Source of the DNA: Sipunculus nudus | Lineage: Eukaryota; Annelida; Sipuncula; Golfingiida; Sipunculidae | DNA length: 64,000 bases | Reading direction: 5' to 3' | Assembly (NCBI GenBank): GCA_026874595.1 | Contig: CM049316.1 | Coordinates: 48,610,695-48,674,694 of the forward strand | Shown: piece after piece, positions 24,192 through 36,236 of the stretch | Layout: every line of letters starts with the position of its first letter | Numbering within the stretch: position 1 is the stretch's first letter | Notes under the pieces: model-generated | What the model saw: only the letters and a program-made list of their open reading frames with translations | Told to the model about the DNA's origin: nothing | Databases searched by the model: none | Program-made: the position numbers and the translations under genes

Positions 24192-24303
24192 TACCAAGTC
24201 GAAGATCATTTGAACTTGTGTACCAGGTACCAGATGAAGTGAAGGATCTTGATAAAATCACAGTTAATATGGAGGCTCAGGCTTGTAAAGGGATCTGGAC
24301 TAG
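24192..24303 (+). CDS. CENPL: CENP-L exon (PSRRSFELVYQVP segment)
   Basis: 112 nt between a T-rich acceptor (TTTTTTTTCCAG) and a strong donor AG|GTAAGA. Only the frame entering after two bases is open: PSRRSFELVYQVPDEVKDLD, KITVNMEAQACKGIWT, then AG. The two entry bases complete a codon with the last base of the 20214-20301 exon. In vertebrate CENP-L the corresponding segment runs between 'NLSW' and '..LWDSVH', and Trp of GIWT aligns with Trp of ALWDS. The 'KGIWTR' look-alike in RNA polymerase III subunit RPC6 was considered, but neighbouring exons do not fit RPC6. Confidence 0.8.
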
Positions 24304-25534
24304 GTAAGACTAGGCAGAAGACAATACAATCTAACCTGTTTCATTTGCCAATCCTGGGACTGGGGGATTTTTTGGCGGTAAGAGAGGTCAGCGGTTGATT
24401 GAGGGGTCAAAATGGGATGTGCAGGTTAATTATAATTGGGCCATGCATTTCTTAGGATCGTCTTTAACTAGTCATATTACAAAACAATATTTTATACATT
24501 TATATAACTTTGTTTACATAGAAAGAAAAATTTACAAATAACTACAGAAAAATACAGTGCGTACAATTTATTTACAAAGATATACATGTTTAATATATCT
24601 GGTCAGAGAATTAATTTTCCTAGTGCTGTTTCACTTTCATCTGAATGTGCCCCAAAGAATGGAGCATTGCTTGCTAGCTTGTGACTGTAGAGCTGGATTC
24701 TTTGGTCCATTCTTTAAAATGTGTCAATATCAGACTGTTTGCTGTAGTTAGAACTCTTGAAATATCATGAGATGGTCTTCATGGCCTGCCGGACTTCAGC
24801 AGATATGTGCGGAAGTGGGTGCACTAATTCCTCAGGTTCAGAGGTCAGACAGGCTGTATCATCGACACTGTTTCCACGATATCTTGAATGCTCAAAGGTT
24901 GTGCTGTTTCTATATTCTGATTGGCGTTGACGGATTCCTGATAAATATGCGTGCACTTTGGTCAATCCCGAGGCAATCTGTCACTTGTTGTAGAAGTGGA
25001 AGGATACTGTTTGCTTCTGGACCATTGTGCCAGTCTGTTTCATTTGGCTGGTCACTCCTGGGTATAAATCCTGTGTGTTTCCTACAACTGCCGATGGTGG
25101 TGCTGCTGACGGAATCCTAGGCACACTTCGTAGAGCAAACTGTGTCACTAAGGCCATTCCCATTAGGTTCGCTGTTGTCTGTACAGGATGTATGCTGCTT
25201 AACCTCGTACCCTTATTAATTGCTCCAAACCACTAATCTGGTTTGCCTCCTTAAATGACACTTATCCAAACATGTTGTGAAATCAACACCAGTCACTCAG
25301 CTTATGACAGCTGTCCCCAAACAACTCAAGGGTGTCCAGTCATTTATTAATCAGTGGCACCAGGTACTTTATCCATAAGCAGTGAGGCCTGACATGTTAT
25401 AACACAGACGCAGCCAGGTAAGCTGGGCCCAAGCAATAACACTCCGGATTGACAAAATATTTCCGACTTGTCTTAAGCTGGAATCAGGAAGTTGGCATAT
25501 GATCAAGGGAGTGTGTCACATTTGGGTAAAAAAA
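24304..25534. other. Intron sequence with possible transposase relic on the minus strand
   Basis: Minus-strand frame from about 25225 to 24765 stays open for ~155 codons with one TGA (24981-24983). It includes RIPSAAPPSAVVGNTQDLYP and EELVHPLPHISAEVRQAMK. A pogo-like end (TACAATCTAACCTGTTTC) starts at 24325. It could be the C-terminal part of a pogo-family transposase or a retro-copied gene fragment. I do not recognise the protein. Confidence 0.25.
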
Positions 25535-25614
25535 GCAGTATTGTTAGCAGTCCTGTTCTTAGAAATCTTCTGTATTGTCAGCAGTCCTGTTCTGAGAAAT
25601 CTTCTGTATTATAA

Positions 25615-27960
25615 GGCCATCCTTAAAGTTCTGTGTTGGGGCTAACCCGGCCGGTCGTGATTTTTGGCTGCGGCTGGAATTTTTTTTTTTACATATCTGC
25701 AAATTAATATTTTTATATGATCTGCCGCAAGCACCTGGGCCCGTAAAAATCTGCCTTCATGTGCTAGAAAAGTAGTCCTTCTATTACATTTTTAGATGCA
25801 CTTAATTTCCATAATGAAAGGTATTACCGTACCCAACGTCGCCGATCGTTTAATTTGAGCCCTAACAATTAGTCAGGTTGTGCCTATATATATACACGTG
25901 GAACGATCGCTACACTCGTGCGCAAGAGTAGAAAAACTGCCGGGAAACCGGCCATCAAATTTCATTGTTCTGGCGAAACAGGCTGAAAAAATATATTGAG
26001 CAATTAGAAATGGTTCTTATTTGATTTCAAATAAAGCGGAAGCTTACCGCTGTCGCATTAACTGATTAAATGAAAGTTCTCTCGACATTCATACTGTCAA
26101 CTGACCAATGTTGGCATTTAAACCATGTGACACGTTGATTTGCATAAACACGTGCCTGGCCCACGCAAACGTTCTTGTGATTGGCGGAGCGGTCACGCGT
26201 CATAGCCAGAGAGCCAATAAGAGGTCCTTAGTAAAAGTTCACCACATATGACTTCATTCATCACTATTTTGGCGGGAAAATGTTCACTGACATCGTGTCG
26301 CTTACGCTGGTTATAATTTTTCAGCAACACTCACGGTGGCACCGTGAGTAGGCCTATATCAAGCAAATGAAGCGGGCCTATTTAATGGAATCTGCAACTG
26401 ACGATGTGTAATGCACAATCTCCACAAATCAGATGTTTGGTATTACAAGAATTGCGTGATTTCGTCAGTTCTGTGGAGATCATGACAGGGTTTTGTGAGG
26501 TGTCTGACGCATCGTTTCTACCGGCCACAGCTGATCAGAACAGGCATAACATATAAGCGACTGTCTTTTTTTTGGTTGTGTTTCTTTTTAACTGCCTTTG
26601 TAAATTTATTTCATTTTATTAATAGCTTTTATAATAAACAGATATTTCCTGACCGTACGGCCATTCTTGTTTAGACGTAGACGAGATAGAGATCAACATT
26701 GCTCGCTCAGTCATTAATTACAGAAAAATACTAGAATATCAGCAAAAGCTGACAAAAGCCCTCAGCCAAAAGAGCAGTATTTATGGGTGGTAACAGTAAC
26801 AAGTATTCATGTAATATTTGTTCTCACATGGATGTATATCTGTACATATGTCTTTTGTTCAAGTTGTGAATTGGAACTAGAGAGGTATGAACTTTGTAAT
26901 TCTGGCCCCAGTCTTTGTGAGTCATGCAGCACTTACGAGATCATCAAGGCCAATGACCATTCCATATTCGAAACCAATCCATCCAGTGGTTCATAGGAAT
27001 AAGCTCCTAAGTTTTTTTCTATTATAAGCTCTGTGACCTTGGGTCATCCATCTTGGAACTTGACCGAGATTTTGTTGATATGTATCAGCACCAAAGAAAT
27101 GAAATTTCTGTGTTGAATACTTTTGGAGATATCCTCTTCACATGGTAAATGTTAACACACGCCGGTTATTTTCTATAATTTGCTCTAAAACGTTGAGAAA
27201 TAAGTCAAGGTCACCCATCTTCGAACTTTACCAAGATTTTGTTTGTATATACATCAACACCGAAGAAATATAATTTCTTATCAGGGTACCGACATCCAAT
27301 ATATGGTTTCATCTTTCAAAAAGTACAGTTTTACATATATTTATATAAACATTTTATATATTCTACTACCTTATTAGGCATTGACTATTACTAAAGAGTT
27401 CATTTATTACCGTCCTTCTTAATTATACCTCTTCACTTGCAAAGGAAATCTCAAACTGCACTTATTCCTACAATTCTGGCACTCGCATACAACACAAAAT
27501 AAAATTGTCTGCAAATTCATGTGAGATCCAGAACAAGGCTTAAAGGCCTAATGCGAACCTGTGCAATGGGATATACATCAGTTATAATGCTTCCATGATA
27601 ACATGCTTGACCATTATTGGAAAAGTACTTCATAACTTTTCAAATACGTGAATGTTTGACATGTACATGTTTAAAGCATGTACTAAAACATTTTAAACCC
27701 AAGTACAGGATTTTAAGCCTGTAATAAAACACAAAATCTGTTCAGAGATACCTTGTTGTGCATGTTTAAATGGTATCGAGGCAAGGAATGAATGGAGTAT
27801 GGGTATGTAATTTGACATAAACCTCGCATATGCTAGTATCCGGTAAAAAAAGGTGTAGTAAACTCCAGATCCTCCTTTAAAAAAAATATTTTTTCCTCCC
27901 TACCTGATGACTTTTTTTGGACCAATGTTAGCCCCAACACAGAAATTTTTAAGGATGGCC
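25615..27960. mobile_element. PIF/Harbinger-like non-autonomous transposon, 2,346 bp
   Basis: Terminal inverted repeats of 32-34 bp start GGCCATCCTTAAA and end ...GTTGGGGCTAAC (25615-25646 and 27927-27960). TAA flanks both sides (25612-25614, 27961-27963), the TWA target typical of PIF/Harbinger. No transposase ORF is evident. A reverse-oriented family B fragment is nested inside (about 26735-27300), and a minus-strand family C-like tail occurs near 27540. It inserted into the 34-bp array. Confidence 0.85.
26735..27300 (-). mobile_element. Family B repeat fragment, reverse orientation
   Basis: The minus strand shows TTTTGGCTGAGGGCTTTTGT, the stem TCAGCTTTTGCTGA and ATTCTAG at 26735-26775, then upstream 'aaggtcacccatcttcgaac' modules as at 35079-36236. 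The 5' hairpin end is missing. Confidence 0.65.
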
Positions 27961-28718
27961 TAAGCATCTGTTCTGAGAAATCTTCTGTATTGTCAGCAGT
28001 CCTGTACTGAGAAATCTACTGTATTGTCAGCAGTCCTGTTCTGAGAAATCTTCTGTATTGTCAGCAGTCCTGTTCTGAGAAATCTTCTGTATTGTTAGCA
28101 GTCCTTTTCTTGGAAATCTTCTGTATTGTCAGCAGTCCTGTACTGAGAAATCTTCTGTATTGTAAGTAGTCCTGTACTGAGAAATCTTCTGTATTGTAAG
28201 CAGTCCTGTACTGAGAAATCTTCTGTATTGTTAGCAGTCCTTTTCTTGGAAATCTTCTGTATTGTCAGCAGTCCTGTACTGAGAAATCTTCTGTATTGTA
28301 AGCAGTCCTGTACTGAGAAATCTTCTGTATTGTCAGCAGTCGTGTTCTGAGAAATCTTCTGTATTGTCAGCAGTCCTGTTCTGAGAAATCTTATGTATTG
28401 TCAGCAGTCGTGTTCTGAGAAATCTTCTGTATTGTCAGCAGTCCTGTTCTGAGAAATCTTCTTTATTATAAGCAGTCCTGTTCTGAGAAATCTGTATTGT
28501 CAGCATTCCTGTTCTGAGAAATCTTCTGTATTGTAAGCAGTCCTGTACTGAGAAATCTTCTGTATTGTAAGTAGTGCTGATCTGAGAAATCTCTTTGTAT
28601 TGTCAGCAGACCCATATTGAGAAATATTCTGTATTGTCAGCAGTCCTGTACTGAGCAATCTTCTGTATTGTTAGCAGTCCTGTACTAAGCAATCTTCTGT
28701 ATTGTTAGCAGTTCTGTA

Positions 28719-28873
28719 CCCCCCAGAATAATTAAACAGTGATACAAAAGCTCCAGTATCTCAACAACTAATGCATTGATCACCATGATTCTGTGCATGT
28801 TTATTCATCTTGGAGTGTTTCATAGGTTTCTGTAGACTGGTGGCACCACGTGGATTTTTAAAAAAATTTTATG
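28719..28873 (+). mobile_element. Family A subfamily 2 fragment
   Basis: 'ccccagaataattaaa...gctccagtatctcaacaactaatgcattgatc...ctggtggcaccacgtgg' matches the modules at 6000-6110 and 33100-33230. It is cut at 28873 by the next transposon and probably continues at 32930. Confidence 0.55.
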
Positions 28874-28875
28874 TA

Positions 28876-30883
28876 CCGTAAAAGTCGTTGCAGAAGTCGC
28901 GACTTGTACTAGGAAATCGAATTCTAAAAACTAGAATTTTCTAGCAAAGTCGGGGTGCGACTTGTAATACGTACTTATCCCGTTTCTGTCAGCTTTCCCG
29001 GTACATGGAACGACGTCAGTTGAGCGATAATCGGCAATACCTTTAACCAGTGCTTTGTGAAACGTCTTTCCCCAATTAATTACACTTTATTAACCATCTC
29101 TTATGCTTTATATTTTGTGAACTGACGAAATTTTCATTTCATTAACATTAAATGCAAACTTTAAATTTGCCCAGTTCAAGACCTACCCGTTCTGACAAGT
29201 CGCCATTCAAGTGACACTTCCTAATCTGCGTTACTATTATATCATGAGTCAATTTGACGCATATGCCAGTCTGCCGCTCCTTGATGTACATTTTCTTTCC
29301 GTTTAACTATATGGGTATGCTTTTCATAATGAAAAACTCGCGGTTCCATATCCGTTTATGCATGTAAAGTTGCGTCACATTCAAGCTTGATCCACTACAC
29401 ATACGTCGTGAATTATTTTGCCTGCCCGGTTGATCGCTGAATACCAGCTGACCTTTGAAGCCGTGTAGCGGAAGTTCAAGCCCCGGGTCACCCGTGCAAT
29501 GACCTTTACATCCCCAAGTCAACTAAGCCTTCCGTGACTGATATCTACAATTATAAACTCTCATATTAAGAACCATTAGGTCACTGTCACCATATCGTGG
29601 TTTTCAAGCGTTTTGGATAACAATGTTATAACGTGTCACGTGAGCTACAAATATACGATTTGCTTCGTGTGTTACCCGTGTCTTTTTCAGGACGATCGTA
29701 TGCCCAACAATATGGCGGCACGCATGCATTACGGTCAATCGTGCGTTGACGTATTCGTGATTTTTTTAATGAAAACACATTAATCAATACAATGAAATAA
29801 CAAACACCATATAGGTATATATTTTATTTACTTAAAATGCCACATACGCACCCAAATTCCACGGGAACCGGCACCGTTTGGTGTCATGACGGATCTGGTT
29901 CAACACGGCTGAGTTTGTCATACATCCAAGCCACTTGAATATAATCACTGATAACGATGGAAATTGGGTTTTCCAGATATTATCAAAGAAAAATAAATCA
30001 TTAGTCCCAGTAAATATAATATCTGTAAATTCAATTATGTTTAATTTACGTTAACTGACTGGTCAATAAAGCGTTCATTATCCCCCTGTTGACACATATA
30101 TTTCAGTGATTTCAGTAATACCGTGCATGTGCCGCGCCTAGATGGTAAGTTGTAACACTTAATTGAAGGGATAATAAATTCAGTTTTAGAGCCCATTTAA
30201 GAAATTAGGTGAATAAATTCAAAATGAATTATTCTTTCCATCTTTCAGTTGTCTTCAGTCAGTTCAAATCATGCCCAATGCGACGGATTGGGACTCGTCA
30301 CGCGTACGCAAACTAATCATAGTCTAATGAATCCATCCTACGTTTGACGATCTTTAACAATTTAAAGAGTTGCTCGATTGTGATAGTATTTTGCCTCAGA
30401 CTCTTTTAGTTTATTAATACAGTCATTTAACTTGATATATGCATTCTAATGTTACTTAACCTAGTAAGAAACGGCAACAATGACATCGTTTCACAGCACA
30501 AAATGTTATCCGATGCAGCTGACTTTGGCACTGTACAAATCTTACCTGACAATTGAACCCCGACTTTATATGTAAAGATTCTGTTGTTATTCCTTAAATA
30601 TAAGCATTGTATTAAAGCTGTCCAATTATTTTTACGTTTAAATGGTTTATCTAGTTTATAAACCACAAAAGTACTACGGGGACGTTGGTTGTAGTCTTGC
30701 ATCGCAAGGAATGACACTCAAATTCCAAAAGTATCAGGTGGTTGGGACGCCTTCGAAGTCTGGGTGCGACCTATATTATGGACTTTTCCTGAAACTAAAC
30801 TTGAACGGCTATTCCCCAGGGGGATCCTAAAAGTCAGGGTGCGACTTGTAATAAGGATGCGACTTCTGCAACGACTTTTACGG
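28876..30883. mobile_element. 2,008-bp TA-flanked DNA transposon (CCGTAAAAGTCG ends)
   Basis: The inverted ends CCGTAAAAGTCGTTGCAG (28876) and its complement (ending 30883) pair over at least 25 bp. TA flanks both sides (28874-28875, 30884-30885). Subterminal 'gggtgcgacttgtaata' motifs recur near both ends. The TA target suggests the Tc1/mariner/pogo group, but no transposase frame is visible and the interior is otherwise unassigned. Confidence 0.8.
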
Positions 30884-30885
30884 TA

Positions 30886-32889
30886 TTTGTATTGCCAAAA
30901 CGAAGTTTTGCGGATACTATGTTTTTGACCGGGTTCCGCCGCCGCTGCTGCCGCGTTCGTTTCCGGAGAACTCCTCTGAGACTACTGGACACATCTTTCC
31001 GAAACTTACACAAATTATCGGGTCACATGTGAACTGGTGCCTAACCAAGTGACCTTGACCTCTGACCTTTCGTCTCTGCCCAGCATCCGTTTGTGCGTCT
31101 GTTTCCACACATAAACCCATATATCTCGGGAACCGTTTGACCGATCCGGAAATTTTTTTTACACAAATGTAGCCCTGGGATAGCTTAATAACATACACAA
31201 CAAAAGGTGGCGCCATCTGCAACCATGTTTGCACAGTGTCCATCTGTTCATCTGCCTGGGGTTAAAATCACTCATATCTCTGCAGTGGTTTGACTAATTC
31301 ACCTAAAATTGGCATGCGTATACATCCTAGATAGCTTTCTCGATTTTATGACAGGTGGCGCCACCTACATTCACGTTAACACTCCACACATGAACCCATA
31401 TATCTCGGGAACCGTTTGACCGATCCGGAAAAAAAATTTTACACAAATGTAGCCCTGGGATAGCTTTATAACATACACAACAAAAGCTGGCGCCACCTGC
31501 AACCATGTTTGCACAGTGTCCATCTGTTCATCTGCCTGGGGTTAAAATCACTGATATCTCTGCAGTGGTTTGACTAATTCACCTAAAATTTGGCATGCGT
31601 ATACATCCTAGATAGCTTTCTCGATTTTATGACAGGTGGCGCCACCTACATTCACGTTAACGCTCCACACATGAACCTATTTATCTCGTAAACCGTTTGA
31701 CCGATCCGGAAAAAATTTTTACACAAATGTAGCCCTGGGATAGCTTTATAACATACACAACAAAAGGTGGCGCCACCTGCAACCATGTTTGCACAGTGTC
31801 CATCTGTTCATCTGCCTGGGGTTAAAATCACTCCTATCTCTGCAGTGGTTTGACTAATTCACCTAAAATTCGGCATGTGTATACATCCTAGATAGCTTTC
31901 TCCATTTTGTGACAGGTGGCACCACCTACATTCACGTTAATGCTCCACACATAAACCCATATATCTCGGGAACCGTTTGACCGATCCGGAAAAAAAATTT
32001 TACACAAATGTAGCCCTGGGGTAGCTTTATAACATACACAACAAAAGGTGGCGCCACCTGCAACCATGTTTGCACAGTGTCCATTTGTTCATCTGCCTTG
32101 GGTTAAAATCCCTCATATCTCTGCAGTGGTTTGACTAATTCACCTAAAATTCAGCATGCGTGTACATCCTAGATAGCTTTCTTGATTTTATGACAGGTGG
32201 CGCCACCTACATTCATGTTAAACGCTGCAGACATCCAAGCTCATATCTCGGGAACCGTTTGACCAATCAGGAAAAATAATTTACACAAATGTAGCCCTTG
32301 GATAGCTTTATAACATACACAAAAATGGTGGTGCCACCTGCAGCCATTTTTGCACAGCGTCCATCTGTTTGTCTGCCTTTGGTTAAAATCACTCCTATCT
32401 CTGCAGTGGTTTGACCAAATTACCTGAAATTCAGCATGCTTATACATCCCGCATAGCTTCTTGATTTTATGACATGTGGCGCCACCTACATTCACGTTCA
32501 TGCTGTAGACATCCATGCTTATATCTCCGGACTCATTCTACCAATCAGGAAAATTTTTTTACACAAATGTAGCCCTTGGATAGCTTTATAACATACACAA
32601 AAATGGTGGCGCCACCTGCAGCCATTTTTGCACAGCGTCCATCTGTTTGTCTGCTGTGGGATAAAATCACTCATGTCTCTGCAGTGGTTTGACTTTTCCA
32701 CATGAAATTTTGCTTGTGTATATATCTTGGATAGTTTCTCGTTCAAATAACAGGTGGCGCCACCTACAATCCTGTTTATGTGGCAGAGATCCATTCTATT
32801 ATTTAACACATGTAACTCTATATCCCCTTGCCACTCAATCCATGCCTTACTTCACCCGTCCTTCTCTGATTTTGGCGGATACACGTAGT
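30886..32889 (+). mobile_element. Family D repeat: ~5.5 tandem 280-bp units
   Basis: 'gcacagtgtccatctgttcatctgcc' type phrases recur at 31231, 31511, 31791, 32072, 32352 and 32630. Each unit includes 'ctcgggaaccgtttgaccgat' and two GGTGGCGCCACC-like palindromes. Near the left end is a small hairpin CAAAAC-GAA-GTTTTG (30897-30911). The right end near 32886-32917 has the stem GTAGTCG...CGACTAC followed by ATTCTAG and TTTT. It sits inside a family A subfamily 2 copy. Confidence 0.65.
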
Positions 32890-32917
32890 CGCTTGTCGAC
32901 TACCCGTATTCTAGTTT

Positions 32918-33888
32918 TATCTCTATTTTTGAGACCTTTATAGATGAGGTGCTCGGTAAACAAAGCGCAAATTATAAACGCTGTACCTAGAATCTTCTTA
33001 CTTGACATCCATGGAGGTCAATAAAAAGTCTCCTTGAAACCCTGAAATTAGATCTCTGTTACCCATGTTCTCAGAGCTATTGGGCTAGTAAATACCCCCA
33101 GAATAACTAAAAATTTGATACAAAAACTTGGTATTTGAATAACTAATGCATTTATCGCCACAATTCTTTGCATGAATATTGATCATGGAGTGTTTCATCA
33201 TTTCCTGCAGACTGTTTGTGCCACCTGTATTTTTACCAATTGTTAAACAGTTTTTCACAATTTTTGAGACCTTCAAAAGCGGTTGTCCATTTACAGGGCA
33301 CAAATCATAACTGTTTGACCTAGATTCTTATAACTTTACATCCAGGGAGGTCTATGAAAATCTCCATGGAAACATGAAAAACTCTCTTTACCCATATTCT
33401 CCAAGCTATGGGGCTTATACATACCCCTCAGAATAATTGAAAATTTGATACCAAACCAAGGCACAAATCATAACCATTAGACCTAGAATCTTTTAACTTG
33501 TTACCTCTAACTTTGAGACAGTCAAATAACAGCAATTGTATCAGTTTGTCAACTGTGGTTTCATCTAGTGTCCTGAATATCATACAGTGAGACAGGGTAC
33601 AAAACTTTACCATTGGACCTTGAATCTTTTGTCTTAACAAAAAGGCTATATTTCATGGCAATTTCTGGACATATTATCATGAAACTTTTTCTTCTTGTTC
33701 AATTTGAAGAACTTATGTGGCTACAGTTGAAAGGGGATACCACCTACAAATTTAGGCATACTGATGATAAAATTCCTTTTGTTAGTGCATTCCAGTCAGC
33801 TGAGCATCATTACCCATGGGTCGCTTGTTATAAAAATATTCTCATAATTAATTTCAGCTGAGCATCATGACCCACAGGTTCCTTGTTC
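32918..33888 (+). mobile_element. Family A subfamily 2, 3' part with two tails
   Basis: It resumes with 'ttttgagacctt...gataaggtgctcggtaaacaaagcgcaaatt'-type modules and ends at the tail CAGCTGAGCATCATTACCCA (33797-33830). A second tail CAGCTGAGCATCATGACCCA follows at 33854-33888. The two tails suggest a nested or tandem insertion. Confidence 0.55.
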
Positions 33889-34133
33889 TTCTTTGTATTG
33901 TGATGTATTGGTTAACTGAAGATTGGTTAGTTTGTTGAAAACATCAAAAAGTGACATTGACAGAAAAGTGTTAGATGTAATTTTCAGCATTTAAAGAAAT
34001 GCTCAGATTAATGTAATTATCATCTAGTCATATATTTTTCAAATTTACAAGCACCTGGGAACAAAGTAATATTTTGGCATCCCTTCACATGGATATTATC
34101 AGGCTTTGTAATCATGATTCACTTCTGTTTAAG
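33889..34133. other. Intron sequence before CENP-L exon
   Basis: Non-repetitive, AT-rich. It ends with the T-rich acceptor ACTTCTGTTTAAG. Confidence 0.5.
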
Positions 34134-34236
34134 TATACACACAGAAGAGGAAGATGAGGTGCACATCGATGAAGTGTCTGCTTTTATAAAGAGCCTGGAG
34201 CAACATTTCTTCACTTACTTCAACATACACATCATG
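34134..34236 (+). CDS. CENPL: CENP-L exon (IDEVSAFIKSLEQHF segment)
   Basis: 103 nt. The acceptor is taken as TTCTGTTTAAG (end 34133), not the CACACAG seven bases later, because only this choice keeps phase with the previous exon. The joined codon AGT then gives WTSIHTEEEDEVHIDEV, matching vertebrate WDSVH...EEVDLF in spacing. It continues SAFIKSLEQHFFTYFNIHIM, against the family's 'LYSHFHRHFKIHL'. The donor is ATG|GTCTGT, exiting in phase 0. The AAG acceptor is unusual, and alternative use of CACACAG would shift the frame. Confidence 0.75.
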
Positions 34237-34337
34237 GTCTGTATGTCTTCCTGTTTCGTCACATCCACATCATCTTCTGTATTTTACAGCCGTAAATAAA
34301 TACAATTAGTTAAGTGCAATTAACACCAGTATATTTA
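34237..34337. other. Start of a CENP-L intron
   Basis: Short non-repetitive stretch before a family A copy. Confidence 0.4.
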
Positions 34338-35078
34338 GCTCCGCTTACTGTAAGTCATATATTTACTCACTTACATGAAAACTTTTATATAACTTTGTAT
34401 ATAACTTTGTTTGATTAAGATTGAATTGTATACCTAAAACCAGATCTGAATTTTGTAAATTTTTTAAGTTATTAGCATAAAAATAAAATCAGTACCTTAG
34501 ATTTTGCCAAACTTTTACCATAGCATGTTTTTTTCCTGTGAGTACTGTTGATTTAATTTTTACAGCATGTAAACATAAGAATTTAATCTATTTAAATCTG
34601 ATAATTGAAAATAAAAGGTTGAAAATTAGGCTAGAAATTGAATTTTTTTGTTGAGGGTCTATTGTAGTCACTTGCTTTGTCCAGATGCAGGTAGGCCACT
34701 CCTGGTCACTGGAAGTCAGCTATGCCAGGTTTCCTGATTTGTTACAGGTCACTGTGAGAGATTCCCTGCTGTGACAGCTGTACAGTTAAAAATAAATAAA
34801 TTCATTTGTATGCATGAAATGGTGTTATCTGACAAGATTGAGATTTATGATGATGCAATTTAGAAATATGAATTAACTTTTTTATTCAAATATTAATGTT
34901 ATAATGGGAATGTATAGAAATATAAACTTAAAATTAAAAAAAAAATGATGTAATAAAGAAAAAGAAGATCTAATACAAACATTTGTTCATTTTTTTCCTG
35001 CCCCCCCCCCCCCCCATTTTAGTTATTAGCATTAATTAGTACCTGACATTTTGCCTAACTTTGGCAATGGCACTTTTT

Positions 35079-36236
35079 AGCCCTCAGCCCTTAGGCTGAT
35101 GGGCTATTGTTGTCACCCAAGCTGTCTGTCTGTCCGGCCGGGTCCATTAACTTTTACCTTGTGAGCGGGATATCTCTAAAGGATTCACCGTAGGAATTTG
35201 ATTTCTTCGGTGAAAATGTATCTCGACAAAATCTTGGTGAAGTTCGAAGATGGGTGACCTTGACCTATTTTTCTACATTTTAGAGTGGATTATAGAAAAA
35301 CACTTAGAAGCTTATTTCTCAGGAACCATTTGGTGGATTTTCACAAAACATACTGTGATCATTGGGACTGATTGTCTGTACCTGCTGCATAAGTTAGGGG
35401 GCGCCACCTTCAATTCCTGATTTTTAATGAATTTTCCTCGGATTTTTCCACTTTGGCCTTGTGAGCGGGATAACTCTAAAAGGATTCACCGTAGGAATTT
35501 AATTTCTTGTGTGAAGATGTATATTGACAAAATCTTGGTCAAGTTCAAAGATGGGTGACCTTGACCTTTTTTTCTACGTTTTAGAGCCGATTATAGAAAA
35601 ACACTTAGAAGCTTATTTCTCAGGAATCATTGGGTGGATTTTCACAAAACTTACTATGATTATAGGGACTGATGGTCTGTACCTGCTGCACAAGTAAGGG
35701 GGCGCCACCTACAATTTCTGATTTTTATTGAATTTTCCTCGGATTTTCTGACTTGGGCCTTGCAAGTAGAATAACTCTAAAAGGATTCACTGTAGGAATT
35801 TTATTTCTTCAGTGATGATGTATATTGACAAAATCTTGGTCAAGTTTGAAGATGAGTGACCTTGACCGATTTTTCTACATTTTAGAGCCGATTATAGAAA
35901 AAAAATTTAGAAGCTTATTTCTCAGGAACCATTGGGTAGATTTTTACAGAACTTACTATGATCATTGGGACTGATTGTGTGTACCTGCTGCACCTTGACT
36001 TACTTTTCAAGGTCACATAGCATAGAATAGAGTAAAACTTAGGAGCTTATTTCTCAGGAAGCATTTGGTGGATTGTAATGAAACATGGTACACACCTTAA
36101 CAGTTTAAATTTATAACTGAGAAATGTACAGATATACATCAATGGGAGAACAAATATTTCGTACTTGTTATTGTTACCACCTATAATCACTGTTCTTTTG
36201 GCTGAGGGCTTTTGTCAGCTTCTGCTGATATTCTAG
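35079..36236 (+). mobile_element. Family B repeat, intact (Helentron/HINE-like)
   Basis: It starts after TTTTT with the hairpin AGCCCTCAGCC-CTTA-GGCTGATGGGCT, then GTCTGTCTGTCC (35122-35133). Three ~300-bp modules start near 35158, 35458 and 35760. It ends with the inverted subterminal repeat GGCTGAGGGCT, the stem TCAGC-TTCT-GCTGA and ATTCTAG before TTT. The host family A sequence is split at a T-run, so both ends are defined by comparison with other copies. Confidence 0.75.

Larger units (their letters stand above)
25535..28718 (+). repeat. 34-bp minisatellite, interrupted by a 2.35-kb transposon
   Basis: The unit 'ttgtcagcagtcctgttc' + 'tgagaaatcttctgta' is spaced 34 bp (gtattg at 28021 and 28055). 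About two units lie at 25535-25611 and about 22 at 27964-28718. A Harbinger-like element separates the parts. It lies in the CENP-L intron 24304-34133. Confidence 0.92.

Noticed and set aside
24192-24303. Exon of RNA polymerase III subunit RPC6, suggested by the KGIWTR motif
   Set aside because: The rest of the exon and the next exons do not fit RPC6, while all five exons fit CENP-L in order and phase.
24767-25120. 117-codon + strand ORF
   Set aside because: Composition is not protein-like. The minus frame across the same bases is the better candidate.
34147-34236. Use of the CACACAG acceptor for the 34-kb exon
   Set aside because: It would break phase with the 24192-24303 exon and lose the WTSIH match to CENP-L. 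It remains possible as an alternative site.
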